This document shows, in pieces, positions 6,552-13,702 of a DNA stretch of 36,785 bases. Origin of the DNA: a virus; IMG/VR virus record IMGVR_UViG_3300046386_000084, positions 1 through 36,785 of that record. One strand, 5' to 3'. Made by a program: the position numbers and the translations under genes. Under the pieces are notes generated by a model. It saw nothing but the letters and a program-made list of their open reading frames with translations, was not told the DNA's origin and ran no database searches. How positions within the stretch are numbered: the stretch's first letter is position 1; each line of letters opens with the position of its first letter.

Positions 6552-6583
6552 AAAAAAATCCCTGTAGGATATACCCACAGGGA
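6552..6583 (-). terminator. Rho-independent terminator after the SleB-like gene
   Basis: On the minus strand TCCCTGT and ACAGGGA pair perfectly around an 11-nt loop and are followed by seven T residues. It sits just downstream of the hydrolase gene and just upstream of the next promoter. Confidence 0.85.
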
Positions 6584-6591
6584 AATAAAGG

Positions 6592-7155
6592 TTATTTCTT
6601 TTCTTTATCTTTATAGAACACATGATCACCGATTCTAGCAGCTACCTTCTTGGTTTTGGTCCAATAGTTTTTAATCTGCTTAGTTGCATAGAAACGCACT
6701 GAAGATTCTAGCACAGGTTTGAATTCTTCTGACATAACCCGTTCAGCTACTTCTTCAACTTTAGCGTAAGCTTTTACTTCCATTGGTCTAAAGTTAGCTT
6801 TGATGATTTCAACATCAGGTTTTCCTAGTAGGGTATAGCTGAATTGACTTTTCTGTTGAATAACACCACAATATGTGCTAGGATAATCAGGGTGCATCTT
6901 ACGGTTGTGAATCACTGCAGCTACAGCTTCAATACCATATAGCGATTGATTCCCTGCTTCATACCACAAAGCGTTCTTAAGGCAGTTCTTTTCAGCTTCC
7001 TTCTCTTGCCTGATCAAATCTTGACGTACAGCTTCAAGCTCCTGTAGCTGACGATACTCTCTGTATTGATCTGTGAGAAACATAGCAACGACAAAGATTA
7101 TAATGTATGCTGACCAGCGTTTAAGAAGTTGCATCATTTTCTTTCTTAACTTCAT
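6592..7155 (-). CDS. SleB/CwlJ-type cell-wall hydrolase with signal anchor
   Basis: This protein of about 187 aa has a basic N terminus and one membrane segment (SAYIIIFVVAMFL, about residues 15-27). A charged coiled coil follows, then a Hydrolase_2 (SleB-like) domain. The domain has NALWYEAGNQ with the likely catalytic Glu, AVIHNRK, and CGVIQQKSQFSYT. Such enzymes cleave peptidoglycan. A phage copy with an N-terminal anchor could be a signal-arrest-release type endolysin or a wall-modifying factor. The start is uncertain: ATG at 7155 adds a more basic N terminus, while ATG at 7137 is close to AAGAAAG. Either start overlaps the upstream zinc-finger ORF. Confidence 0.8.
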   Translation of the reverse strand: MKLRKKMMQLLKRWSAYIIIFVVAMFLTDQYREYRQLQELEAVRQDLIRQEKEAEKNCLKNALWYEAGNQSLYGIEAVAAVIHNRKMHPDYPSTYCGVIQQKSQFSYTLLGKPDVEIIKANFRPMEVKAYAKVEEVAERVMSEEFKPVLESSVRFYATKQIKNYWTKTKKVAARIGDHVFYKDKEKK

Positions 7156-7297
7156 ACCAATATTCATATGAATCATTGATACCAAAACCTTGCTCTTGTC
7201 TTGCGTGTTCTTCACAAAATGGATGATCACCTGCGAACTGAGTACTGCGAATCCAATCTGCAGGTTTATCGCACATTAGGCATGTTTCTTGTTTCAT
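7121..7297 (-). CDS. Small zinc-finger-like protein
   Basis: This 58-aa ORF begins MKQETCLMCDKPADWI and continues with CEEHARQ, giving a CxxC...CxxH arrangement that could bind one zinc. Its start overlaps the stop of 7294-7440 (ATGA), and its end overlaps the start of the cell-wall hydrolase by at least 17 bases in another frame. The function is unknown. Confidence 0.65.
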   Translation of the reverse strand: MKQETCLMCDKPADWIRSTQFAGDHPFCEEHARQEQGFGINDSYEYWYEVKKENDATS

Positions 7298-7440
7298 ACA
7301 AACTCTCCACGCTTTTGCTCACGTTGTTTACTAAAATCCTTCTTAGGTTTTTTAGTAGGTTTGACATTCTCTTCATAACCACCATCATCAAACTTGCGCT
7401 TGTTACGTTTGTTGTTCTGCAAAAATGAACCTTGTGACAT
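7294..7440 (-). CDS. Small very basic protein
   Basis: This 48-aa ORF begins MSQGSFLQNNKRNKRKF and contains clusters of Lys/Arg (KPTKKPKKDF), so it is probably disordered and nucleic-acid or membrane binding. CTTAAGGAAGATC precedes the ATG. It overlaps the zinc-finger ORF by four bases, supporting an operon. No family is recognised. Confidence 0.6.
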   Translation of the reverse strand: MSQGSFLQNNKRNKRKFDDGGYEENVKPTKKPKKDFSKQREQKRGEFV

Positions 7441-7457
7441 GATCTTCCTTAAGTTAG

Positions 7458-7622
7458 TTAGTTAGTTTCTTGTAGCTCTAGCATCATCGCTACAGCATGG
7501 TCGTATTGTACACCTTTTACGATGAAATCTACAGTTTCTTCAAAATAATTTACCATGACAATATCGTACAAACGATTTACTACGGTATTGCGAACGATTA
7601 GAACTTCTGTATCTTTTTCCAT
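7458..7622 (-). CDS. Small hypothetical protein
   Basis: This 54-aa ORF begins MEKDTEVLIVRNTVV and ends LELQETN. TAGGAGAATCAT provides a good ribosome site. A strong terminator lies directly upstream at 7645-7672. It is an alpha/beta mini-domain and is not recognised. Confidence 0.65.
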   Translation of the reverse strand: MEKDTEVLIVRNTVVNRLYDIVMVNYFEETVDFIVKGVQYDHAVAMMLELQETN

Positions 7623-7644
7623 ATGATTCTCCTAGATGTAAACG

Positions 7645-7672
7645 AAAGAAAAACCCTAGCGTTAACTAGGGT
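7645..7672 (-). terminator. Rho-independent terminator
   Basis: On the minus strand ACCCTAG and CTAGGGT form a perfect 7-bp stem with a 6-nt loop, followed by TTTTTC. It separates the 7681-9883 gene run from the 6592-7622 run. Confidence 0.85.
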
Positions 7673-7680
7673 ATTGAGAC

Positions 7681-7812
7681 TTATCGCTGTGTGTTCATGC
7701 GAATACAAGCTTTGTCTGCATCAGTCTTTAGACCATGCATTGATTCATCACGGTACTCTTGAGTGTTGAAAACTTTCCAGTAACCGTTGTTCCATTTTAC
7801 TACGTATTTCAT
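7681..7812 (-). CDS. Small hypothetical protein
   Basis: This 43-aa ORF begins MKYVVKWNNGYWKVFNT and is a likely three-strand sheet plus helix. It overlaps the upstream 7809-7979 gene as ATGA and has AAAGAAAGG before it. It resembles many very small phage proteins with no known role. Confidence 0.6.
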   Translation of the reverse strand: MKYVVKWNNGYWKVFNTQEYRDESMHGLKTDADKACIRMNTQR

Positions 7813-7979
7813 AAGTCAAACCTTTCTTTGTAAGCGTTTTCGATTGATAATTTTAAGATTGTTTCAGCAATAATTTTCTGACTATCTAGCACATGATAGA
7901 TATCACCAATATCTAGACCTGCCCGATTTGCTTGTCTAAATAAATCTTGAATACCAATATGAAAATCATCTAATGTCAT
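7809..7979 (-). CDS. Small hypothetical protein
   Basis: This 56-aa ORF begins MTLDDFHIGIQDLFRQANR and is helical throughout. It overlaps genes on both sides as ATGA, so it belongs to a translationally coupled chain of small genes (7681-8298). The function is not recognised. Confidence 0.65.
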   Translation of the reverse strand: MTLDDFHIGIQDLFRQANRAGLDIGDIYHVLDSQKIIAETILKLSIENAYKERFDL

Positions 7980-8164
7980 TCTGGTGTACCTTCTTGACTC
8001 TTAACTTGTAAACTTTGTAGATAATTGACAATGTTACTATCATACACCACTTCTGTAAACTGCTTTACAGTAGATAGATGCCCATATACTGCACCAGCAC
8101 CCACTTCACGAATACCTGTAGTTACTAGTGTATCTAGTTGTTGGCGAAATTCTTGTTCTGTCAT
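7976..8164 (-). CDS. Small hypothetical protein
   Basis: This 62-aa helical protein begins MTEQEFRQQLDTLV. It overlaps its neighbours by four bases on each side. It shares helical character and length with 7809-7979, but no obvious sequence identity. The function is unknown. Confidence 0.7.
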   Translation of the reverse strand: MTEQEFRQQLDTLVTTGIREVGAGAVYGHLSTVKQFTEVVYDSNIVNYLQSLQVKSQEGTPE

Positions 8165-8298
8165 TCTTCATTCCTTTCATAGTTATATTCATGCCAGCTA
8201 TCAAAGGATTGCAAAACCTGATAACTGTCTTCTTCTGTCACATACTCCAAATCACCTTCAGAGAATCTTGATTGTACATCAATTTTTGATTCATTCAT
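8161..8298 (-). CDS. Small acidic protein
   Basis: This 45-aa ORF begins MNESKIDVQSRFSEGDLEY and is rich in Glu, Asp and Tyr. It starts three bases after the stop of 8302-8778 and overlaps the next gene by four bases. Small acidic phage proteins are sometimes inhibitors of host enzymes, but nothing specific supports that here. Confidence 0.6.
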   Translation of the reverse strand: MNESKIDVQSRFSEGDLEYVTEEDSYQVLQSFDSWHEYNYERNEE

Positions 8299-8301
8299 CA
8301 A

Positions 8302-8778
8302 TTAATCCCACAATGATTGAAAATATTTACCAAACAGTTCACAACCTTTTTGGATTCTTTGCTGATAAATATCAAGTCCCTCACGGTCAAGTTTCATTGC
8401 ATGTACTTGCTCCATGATACCTTTTGTTTCATCAACTTCTGAATGATCCCAAAAGATTTCTTCACCTTTATTATGATTAGCAATTTCTTGCATAGCATAT
8501 ATCATTTCATTCATGACGTAATCCCAACGCAGATGCCAGTTATCGTCTGTATCCCATTCGTTTTCTTTAGCAGGTGCTGCAGTACTGCGTAAATGCTCAG
8601 GTACATCTGTATCATCTACATTAGGTGAACCTTGCTTTGTCTCTTTGAGTTGAATTAGCAAAGGTACAGCGATTAATGCAAGACTGTGATCTGCATTCCA
8701 ACTATCCCACTTATCAATCTTTACACTGATTTTACGCTCAGTATTATTTTTTGGAAATCTTCCAAGGCTTACTTTCAT
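8302..8778 (-). CDS. Conserved phage protein, unknown function
   Basis: This 158-aa protein matches from memory a widespread but uncharacterised phage family. The pattern includes KIDKWDSWNADHSLALIAVP, GSPNVDDTDVPEHLRSTAAP, then WHLRWDYVMNEMIYAMQEI and a C-terminal GLDIYQQRIQKGCELFGKYF. The many conserved Trp and Asp residues suggest a defined helical fold. It lies in an operon with 8781-9230. The biochemical role is not known to me. Confidence 0.8.
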   Translation of the reverse strand: MKVSLGRFPKNNTERKISVKIDKWDSWNADHSLALIAVPLLIQLKETKQGSPNVDDTDVPEHLRSTAAPAKENEWDTDDNWHLRWDYVMNEMIYAMQEIANHNKGEEIFWDHSEVDETKGIMEQVHAMKLDREGLDIYQQRIQKGCELFGKYFQSLWD

Positions 8779-8780
8779 GT

Positions 8781-9230
8781 TTACTCCTTTGCTCTGACTA
8801 CTGGCTTTTCACCACCAAACAATGAATAATGCTCACGAATAACTTCTACTTTACCCTGACGATGTAGGCTTTCAATGCTAACTAGCAAGAATAGATATTG
8901 TAGCATAGAAGATAGACTTTCAGGGTTAACTTCTAGTTCACCTTCACCTAAAGCCAAAATAAAGCATAACAAGCATAAACTCTCTAAGTCTTCTTCTGCT
9001 TGCTGTGACAGTACATTAAACTGCTCAAAGTTAGCTGTGTGAATATACTCTAAAGCACTTGACATTTCATAGATTTCAACATCATCTAGTTTTTCAAAGT
9101 ATTCACCTGCTGGTAGGAACCCTGAGTGCTTTACTTCAAAAGCACCCTTAAGTACCCAATTAGGAAGTTTTTTATTACTCAGGATTTTATCAATGCTGAT
9201 AAGTCGAAAGTTTTTTACAATTTCGTTCAA
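8781..9230 (-). CDS. Hypothetical protein (TTG start)
   Basis: This 149-aa protein is leucine-rich and largely helical, with an acidic middle section (EEDLESLCLLCFILALGEGE). It starts at TTG 9228-9230, with GAGGAA upstream, and overlaps the stop of 9227-9376. No domain is recognised. Confidence 0.7.
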   Translation of the reverse strand: MNEIVKNFRLISIDKILSNKKLPNWVLKGAFEVKHSGFLPAGEYFEKLDDVEIYEMSSALEYIHTANFEQFNVLSQQAEEDLESLCLLCFILALGEGELEVNPESLSSMLQYLFLLVSIESLHRQGKVEVIREHYSLFGGEKPVVRAKE

Positions 9231-9376
9231 AATGGTGATTCCTCATAATCGTTAGTATCGAGAACTTCCTTGGTCTTATAGTGCTTGCTATCAAGCAACT
9301 CTTGACTTTCTTTGGTGCGTTCACCATTGACTGTAGGAAAAGGCCAAACGCTAGGTGTTGTCTGCTGGTTCTGCAT
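9227..9376 (-). CDS. Small hypothetical protein
   Basis: This 49-aa ORF begins MQNQQTTPSVWPFPTVNGE. I chose the ATG at 9374-9376 because AAGGA lies five bases upstream. A longer reading would lie wholly inside the HU-like gene. It is hydrophilic and probably disordered, and overlaps both neighbours. The function is unknown. Confidence 0.6.
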   Translation of the reverse strand: MQNQQTTPSVWPFPTVNGERTKESQELLDSKHYKTKEVLDTNDYEESPF

Positions 9377-9674
9377 AGTGTTCCTTAAGATGGTTTTGTA
9401 AAAGAGCGTCAGATGCAACTGACAACCTGTACGCAGTATAGCACACTTCTGGACCTTCCGTAGAAAACATACGAGATACACGCATCTTTTTTACACGCAT
9501 AGTTCCAAGACCACTGATCTTTACATCTGTTCCTTCAGCAAGTAACAATTGCACATTACCTACCAAGTGATTTAGTACATCTTCTACTTCATATTGGTAG
9601 TAGCCCGAAGACTTAGCTACCATTTCAATTAATTGTTTGTACTTTTTTGATTTACGTTTGGCTTTGTTACCCAA
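9351..9674 (-). CDS. HU/IHF-like DNA-binding protein (TTG start)
   Basis: This 107-aa protein has the HU/IHF layout. An N-terminal helix pair (YKQLIEMVAKSSGYYQYEVE, then DVLNHLVGNVQLLLAEG) is followed by the diagnostic VKISGLGTMRVKK strand, where HU has the I-x-GFG-F motif. HU-family dimers bend DNA and could assist origin or packaging events. The start is TTG at 9672-9674 with GGAGG seven bases upstream. The first 46 bases overlap 9629-9883 in another frame, and the tail overlaps 9227-9376. The beta-arm region is shorter and less typical than in bacterial HU. Confidence 0.75.
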   Translation of the reverse strand: MGNKAKRKSKKYKQLIEMVAKSSGYYQYEVEDVLNHLVGNVQLLLAEGTDVKISGLGTMRVKKMRVSRMFSTEGPEVCYTAYRLSVASDALLQNHLKEHYAEPADNT

Positions 9675-9883
9675 GGGATTACCTCCATAAAGTTAGGTAG
9701 TGCAAATGCATTAAATATTTCTGCTGTTTCTGCGAATACTATTTCATTTGCTTTGCACATGACCTTAAAGATTCTACGGTTATCATCTCCAAAGAAACTA
9801 AACATGTCACCTTCTTTTAACTCTTTAAGTTTCAAAGGCGTAGTTAACATTTCCCAATCTTTTATATCGGTATCAGAAATCAT
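9629..9883 (-). CDS. Hypothetical protein
   Basis: This 84-aa protein has KELKEGDMFSFFGDDNRRIFKV, a pattern of a small beta-barrel (KOW or SH3-like) seen in phage proteins of unknown role. Its start overlaps the end of thyX and its end overlaps the HU-like gene by 46 bases, an unusually long overlap even for this genome. Confidence 0.7.
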   Translation of the reverse strand: MISDTDIKDWEMLTTPLKLKELKEGDMFSFFGDDNRRIFKVMCKANEIVFAETAEIFNAFALPNFMEVIPWVTKPNVNQKSTNN

Positions 9884-10544
9884 GTTTAAATACCTCCGAG
9901 ATAGCTTGTGCTACTTTTTGTGCTAATACGATATGCTCTAGCTGTGTACCGTTAGCCTTACGCACTTCAATGTAGTGAATAAAACTACGAATAGTTCCTT
10001 GAACGTACAATCGAGACATTGTACAACCTTCTGGTAATACAGCACGAGCTTGTTCTTTAGCTATACCATTTGCAATAGCAAAAGCATATGCATTTTGTGC
10101 AGTTTCGATAACCTTGTTCTGGTAATTCTCCCACATTGATTGCAATGCCAGATTATCAGTAACAACAGAGTTCTGACGATTCTTAGGGTCTTGTAGTCGT
10201 GCTTCACGAGTTACAAACGTCAAGTCCTTTGTAGGGTCTGCATAGCGTTGGCTAAACTCTTGAAATGTAAAACTACGGTGACGTAGTAGCTGACGAGCAA
10301 TGTCACGAGTTGTTTCAATTTCAATGGTAGCACTAGCCATTTCGAACGGACTAAAGTGCTTGTGCTTCAACAGATAACCAATCAACTTATCAGATGTTTC
10401 CATGTTAAGTTGGTTACTTGGGTTACTTACCCTAGCGCAGTACGCTACAAGGTCTTTAATGGTCTTAAATTGCCCTTTAAACTCTTCGGTAGCTTGTGAG
10501 TAAGCAATTAGCTTTGCTGTGGTGTAATCTTCAATTTTTTGCAT
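9873..10544 (-). CDS. thyX: FAD-dependent thymidylate synthase ThyX
   Basis: This 223-aa enzyme converts dUMP to dTMP using methylenetetrahydrofolate, NADPH and FAD. The ThyX signature RHRx7S is present (RHR 88-90, Ser98, followed by QRY). HKHFSPFEMA at 61-70 matches the conserved H-x-SPFEH-like segment before it. Length is normal for the family. It lies in the leftward block beside a metallophosphoesterase. With the deaminases and NrdAB elsewhere in the window it completes a phage dTTP route. The start ATG follows GGCTATAAATG with a weak ribosome site, but no better start exists. Confidence 0.96.
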   Translation of the reverse strand: MQKIEDYTTAKLIAYSQATEEFKGQFKTIKDLVAYCARVSNPSNQLNMETSDKLIGYLLKHKHFSPFEMASATIEIETTRDIARQLLRHRSFTFQEFSQRYADPTKDLTFVTREARLQDPKNRQNSVVTDNLALQSMWENYQNKVIETAQNAYAFAIANGIAKEQARAVLPEGCTMSRLYVQGTIRSFIHYIEVRKANGTQLEHIVLAQKVAQAISEVFKHDF

Positions 10545-11117
10545 TTATAGCCTTTCTTTATGATGATCTGCAATGTACAGTTCTTTTTCTTGCATGAACG
10601 CAATGATCTGATGTTCATCTAAAAATCCATGCTTACCGTACAGATTATATACCGAATCAATACCTACGTCAAGCATTTTACCTCGGTAATCTTTAAAGTT
10701 TCCATGACAATGACCGTGTAGATGATACGCACCATGACCCTGACGATGCCACGATGCAATAGGAAAGTGAAATAATACCACTGGTGTATCTTCCAATTTA
10801 ATCTCCTTATAATCATACCATGCTGCAATCAGTTCATCCCTTACAAGTTGATCTAGATGCTCTCGCTTGTCGTGATTACCTTTGATGAATATCTTGCTGC
10901 CTTTTAGTTGAGAGACAACACCAGCGACTTCATCGTAGTTTTTAAAGAACGAGAAATCTCCAAGATGATACACTAGATCACCTGCAGATACTTCTATATT
11001 CCAAAGGTCAATTAACCATCTGGTGTGATTATCTTGTGATAAACAGTCAACAGCACGATTTGTAAACTCTACAATTCGCTTATGACCGAAGTGCAAATCA
11101 CTTGTGAATATTTTCAT
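10545..11117 (-). CDS. Calcineurin-like metallophosphoesterase
   Basis: This 190-aa protein has all the family motifs: SDLHFGH at 6-12 (Asp and His metal ligands), YHLGDFSFF, KGNHDKRE, LFHFPIASW and HLHGHCHGN. It should hydrolyse a phosphomonoester or diester with two metals. The substrate cannot be told from sequence. Related phage and YfcE-like proteins are annotated simply as phosphoesterases. It abuts thyX with no gap and begins at the stop of 11117-11335. If it trims RNA or nucleotide phosphates it could serve the RNA-repair genes just upstream, but that is inference. Confidence 0.92.
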   Translation of the reverse strand: MKIFTSDLHFGHKRIVEFTNRAVDCLSQDNHTRWLIDLWNIEVSAGDLVYHLGDFSFFKNYDEVAGVVSQLKGSKIFIKGNHDKREHLDQLVRDELIAAWYDYKEIKLEDTPVVLFHFPIASWHRQGHGAYHLHGHCHGNFKDYRGKMLDVGIDSVYNLYGKHGFLDEHQIIAFMQEKELYIADHHKERL

Positions 11118-11335
11118 TATTTAACTCCTGCAATTTCCATAAGTTTAAAACGTAATTGTTTCTCAATTGGTTCTAATTCTTTCCAAGCTTTATCTTGTGA
11201 ACGATGATAATCTGTACTATCAAGTTGCCAAGCACGAGCATGTAACCGAGTAAACTTATTGAACAGATTACCAAGTTCAGTTGCGTCAAAAGCTTTAGCA
11301 ATTCTATGAATCTCAAGTATTTCAGCGTTTGTCAT
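11117..11335 (-). CDS. Small helical hypothetical protein
   Basis: This 72-aa protein is entirely helical in character (MTNAEILEIHRIAKAF and KAWKELEPIEKQLRFKLMEI). It overlaps both the phosphoesterase start by one base and the tail of 11322-11498 by 14 bases. No family is recognised. Confidence 0.7.
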   Translation of the reverse strand: MTNAEILEIHRIAKAFDATELGNLFNKFTRLHARAWQLDSTDYHRSQDKAWKELEPIEKQLRFKLMEIAGVK

Positions 11336-11498
11336 TGATTTCCTTTAAAATACTGATTAAATCTGGAATTACTTTCTTGTCAAAGACTACCGCAAGATTA
11401 TGATAAGTACTCAATCTGATATTAAAGATATTTTCATTAGCATCTTCAACTACAACATAGGTATTACCACTTGGTGTTTTAATAGGATATTCTTTCAT
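11322..11498 (-). CDS. Small hypothetical protein
   Basis: This 58-aa ORF begins MKEYPIKTPSGNTYVVVED and ends SILKEINDKR: a beta-hairpin then a helix. GAAAGGTAGATA precedes the ATG. It overlaps the next gene by 14 bases and its start adjoins the stop of 11498-11683. It fills the gap between them. The function is unknown. Confidence 0.65.
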   Translation of the reverse strand: MKEYPIKTPSGNTYVVVEDANENIFNIRLSTYHNLAVVFDKKVIPDLISILKEINDKR

Positions 11499-11683
11499 TA
11501 TCTACCTTTCATTTGTCCTTTGAGTTTCAAATACTCTTCGTCTTCTAATTCTCGTAATCCAATGCAAGGTTTATTAATCTGCTTTTCAGTAGCACGATTA
11601 TTCAAACGAATAAGGCCACAGCGATTGCAATACACAAACATACCTTTGGCGTGTAATGTACGATTAAACGTGTGACCTTGCAT
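11498..11683 (-). CDS. Small zinc-ribbon-like protein
   Basis: This 61-aa basic protein has CNRCGLIRLNNRAT, a typical half zinc ribbon, plus a third cysteine (KPCIGL) 21 residues later. It starts two bases after the stop of the RNA ligase. A nucleic-acid or protein-binding role is plausible, but the fourth ligand is not obvious. Confidence 0.7.
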   Translation of the reverse strand: MQGHTFNRTLHAKGMFVYCNRCGLIRLNNRATEKQINKPCIGLRELEDEEYLKLKGQMKGR

Positions 11684-11685
11684 AA

Positions 11686-12567
11686 TTAAACTCCTTTAAA
11701 ATCTTCAAGAATTACCCTACGTTGTTGATCGTTCATAGCTAACCATATATCTTTATTTACCCAGTGAACGATTTGCTCAGGGATTTCACTCCACATTTCA
11801 GGTAGTGCAAGAATCGTCAGTGGAAGATCATTATACATGATTTCAACGTTCTTTGCTGTCATACGCATCAATTTCTTTTTACCAATGTAGTATGGAGTCT
11901 TTAGTTTACAGCAGTTGTTGTAATCGTACGAACCATCAGATAGCATAGGGTATAGCATAAAGCCTTCACCACGATCAAACTTTGTAATTTTTAAAGCTTG
12001 TTCTAGTGTGCATTTAGTTGGACGTTCACCCATAGGATGAAAATTACCATTGGCCTTCTCACGTACACCGAGTAGATGCAAACCTTCACGCTCTTGTACA
12101 ATATGTGGGTCTTGAGGTACTACAACTTCGAACAGTGTACTGACTTCTCGTTCAATCACCAGATCATAATACTTGTAATCACGTTGGATTAATTCTTTAG
12201 CCCACTGAGCGTATTCACTTGTGGTTGTACCTGTAGTGCTTACAATCAATGCATCTTTGTGAAGTGTAGCACAAGCCATAAAACCATTGATTTTCTTGTA
12301 CATTTCAACTGGAGTATCTAAAGGCATATCACTCCAGTAATCACGCTCAAGATAGTTAAAGCTTTTACGTGGTGCAGCTTGCACGAGTTCTTTTGTGCTG
12401 TTGTAATACACATGACCCCTGCACTCTAACAAATCTGGAATTTGATACCATAGATAATCATACATTGCCCTGCGATGATATTTAAAAGTAGTATACTTAC
12501 CATCGTTTTTAAGCGTAGCTAATCCACGGCTAACTAGGTGCATCTGTTGTTCGTATGTCAATAGCAT
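11686..12567 (-). CDS. RNA ligase, T4 Rnl1-like
   Basis: This 293-aa protein resembles T4 RNA ligase 1. It has PRKSFNYLERDYW near residue 67 (T4-type F-K-F-F-N segment) and a nucleotidyl-lysine motif KINGF at 92-96. It also has FEVVVPQDPHIVQ (motif IIIa/IV region), EGFMLYP, and KLKTPYYIGKKK (motif V). It would join RNA ends through AMP-lysine and AMP-RNA intermediates. The usual motif I KxDG is KxNG here, an uncommon Asp to Asn change. I chose the ATG at 12565-12567 after AAAGGAT. It is next to a Cys4 ORF and a polynucleotide-kinase-like gene, as in an RNA end-healing and sealing set. Confidence 0.8.
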   Translation of the reverse strand: MLLTYEQQMHLVSRGLATLKNDGKYTTFKYHRRAMYDYLWYQIPDLLECRGHVYYNSTKELVQAAPRKSFNYLERDYWSDMPLDTPVEMYKKINGFMACATLHKDALIVSTTGTTTSEYAQWAKELIQRDYKYYDLVIEREVSTLFEVVVPQDPHIVQEREGLHLLGVREKANGNFHPMGERPTKCTLEQALKITKFDRGEGFMLYPMLSDGSYDYNNCCKLKTPYYIGKKKLMRMTAKNVEIMYNDLPLTILALPEMWSEIPEQIVHWVNKDIWLAMNDQQRRVILEDFKGV

Positions 12568-12709
12568 CTTTAATCCTTTTATGAAATTTAATTCGTTTAT
12601 ACAACTTGCACTCTTTACCATCTGTTGTTGTTTTAGCATCTAATGCGTCACAAAGAGAGTAAGTTTTTCCTTTTGTAAAATGTTTGCAACTACCGCAAGA
12701 GTTTATCAT
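12530..12709 (-). CDS. Small four-cysteine protein
   Basis: This 59-aa ORF begins MINSCGSCKHFTKGKTYSLC and has a further Cys (GKECKLY), so CxxC...C...C could hold one zinc. It resembles small phage proteins of the type C-x-x-C-x-F. It overlaps the kinase-like gene by four bases and the RNA ligase by 38 bases, tying all three into one unit. The function is unknown. Confidence 0.65.
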   Translation of the reverse strand: MINSCGSCKHFTKGKTYSLCDALDAKTTTDGKECKLYKRIKFHKRIKDAIDIRTTDAPS

Positions 12710-13212
12710 AATTTAATACTAAACTTTCGCTTCATCTGTTCGACTTTATCATCGGGGCAACCGTGAATGTTCTTACCTTCGTGCCGATTCTCAACAATGA
12801 TACTCACAAAGTTAGCTTCAGTCTCTCGTGCAATTGTAGCATAAATTTCAACTTCCCACTCAGCGCAAGATGTATTTGATACTGCTACCGACATGCCTTC
12901 ATACAGCGCCAGCCAAGTTTTACGCTTGCAATCATTGTGCGCTTGTTCAAGTTGAGTAGGATCAAACTGGTATTCACCGTTTTGTACAAAGTATTGATCA
13001 GCTTCATACACACGCTGTACTACAAACTCATCCAACAGAGATTGTGCAAAGGTTGATTTACCTGAACCGGGAACTCCACGGATTAAATACAAAGTAGGTT
13101 TACCTCTGGATGCATTTCGAGCTTTAGAAAATTGTTCATAACCTTCTAATGTACCTTCGCTGTAACCACCGTCACCAGCATGAATATCAGCGCCAGCTTT
13201 AATGTTGTTCAT
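12706..13212 (-). CDS. P-loop kinase (AAA_33), polynucleotide kinase-like
   Basis: This 168-aa protein has a Walker A (GVPGSGKST) after a short variable N terminus. The AAA_33 kinase pattern follows: EADQYF, AHNDCKRKTWLALYEGMSVA, VSNTSCAEWEVEIY, and a final NIHGCPDDKVEQM lid region. Proteins of this family phosphorylate polynucleotide 5'-OH ends (as in T4 Pnkp and N4BP2), but the phosphatase domain of Pnkp is absent. The ATG at 13210-13212 overlaps the upstream stop (ATGA). Its closeness to the Rnl1-like ligase supports a 5'-end healing role; the substrate is inferred. Confidence 0.8.
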   Translation of the reverse strand: MNNIKAGADIHAGDGGYSEGTLEGYEQFSKARNASRGKPTLYLIRGVPGSGKSTFAQSLLDEFVVQRVYEADQYFVQNGEYQFDPTQLEQAHNDCKRKTWLALYEGMSVAVSNTSCAEWEVEIYATIARETEANFVSIIVENRHEGKNIHGCPDDKVEQMKRKFSIKL

Positions 13213-13418
13213 TTTATCCACCAATGTAATAGTCCAAACAAATAGATAGCCGCAGAAGCAGCCTCCACTAAAATCAAAGCTTTATCTTTGTAATTAAAGC
13301 CTACGATGCACCAGAGTGTACCACCGATTGCACCAAATATTAAATTCAAAGGAAAAATATTTATAGCAGTCAGCAGCATACCGATCATGTAGAAGATTGT
13401 ACCAGACCAGCGTAGCAT
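13209..13418 (-). CDS. Small integral membrane protein
   Basis: This 69-aa protein is very hydrophobic with two or three membrane segments (about 7-22, 27-42 and 49-66; GTIFYMIGMLLTAINIF, LIFGAIGGTLWCIVGF, VEAASAAIYLFGLLHWW). Its start overlaps the stop of 13418-13702 by one base. It could be a holin-like or host-membrane protein, but its position among metabolic genes gives no support for lysis. Confidence 0.75.
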   Translation of the reverse strand: MLRWSGTIFYMIGMLLTAINIFPLNLIFGAIGGTLWCIVGFNYKDKALILVEAASAAIYLFGLLHWWIK

Positions 13419-13702
13419 TATTCTACAATCTCTGTAGATACATCAACACTAATAGTATAGAGCATCACAACATCATCTTCCCACTCCTGACCATAATCAT
13501 ATTCTACACGACCAATACCTTCGATAAAGCTGCGCTCTTCTCTTGTAATGCAAGCAGATGCAAATTCTACAAGTTCTTCGATAGTTTCTACACGGAAGAT
13601 GCATTCGCTGAATTCTTCGATTAGTGTATTTGTATTTACATTCGGATTGATACGAATTGTTACCTCTGATTCTACAACTACTGCTGCATTGTATGTTTTC
13701 AT
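13418..13702 (-). CDS. Hypothetical protein
   Basis: This 94-aa acidic protein has alternating strands at both ends (YNAAVVVESEVTIRI and DVVMLYTISVDVSTEIV) around a helix. No family is recognised. It is coupled by one-base overlaps to the genes on both sides. Confidence 0.75.
   Translation of the reverse strand: MKTYNAAVVVESEVTIRINPNVNTNTLIEEFSECIFRVETIEELVEFASACITREERSFIEGIGRVEYDYGQEWEDDVVMLYTISVDVSTEIVE

Noticed and set aside
13209-13418. Holin
   Set aside because: Small size and membrane segments fit, but it is embedded in a nucleotide and RNA metabolism operon far from the cell-wall hydrolase.
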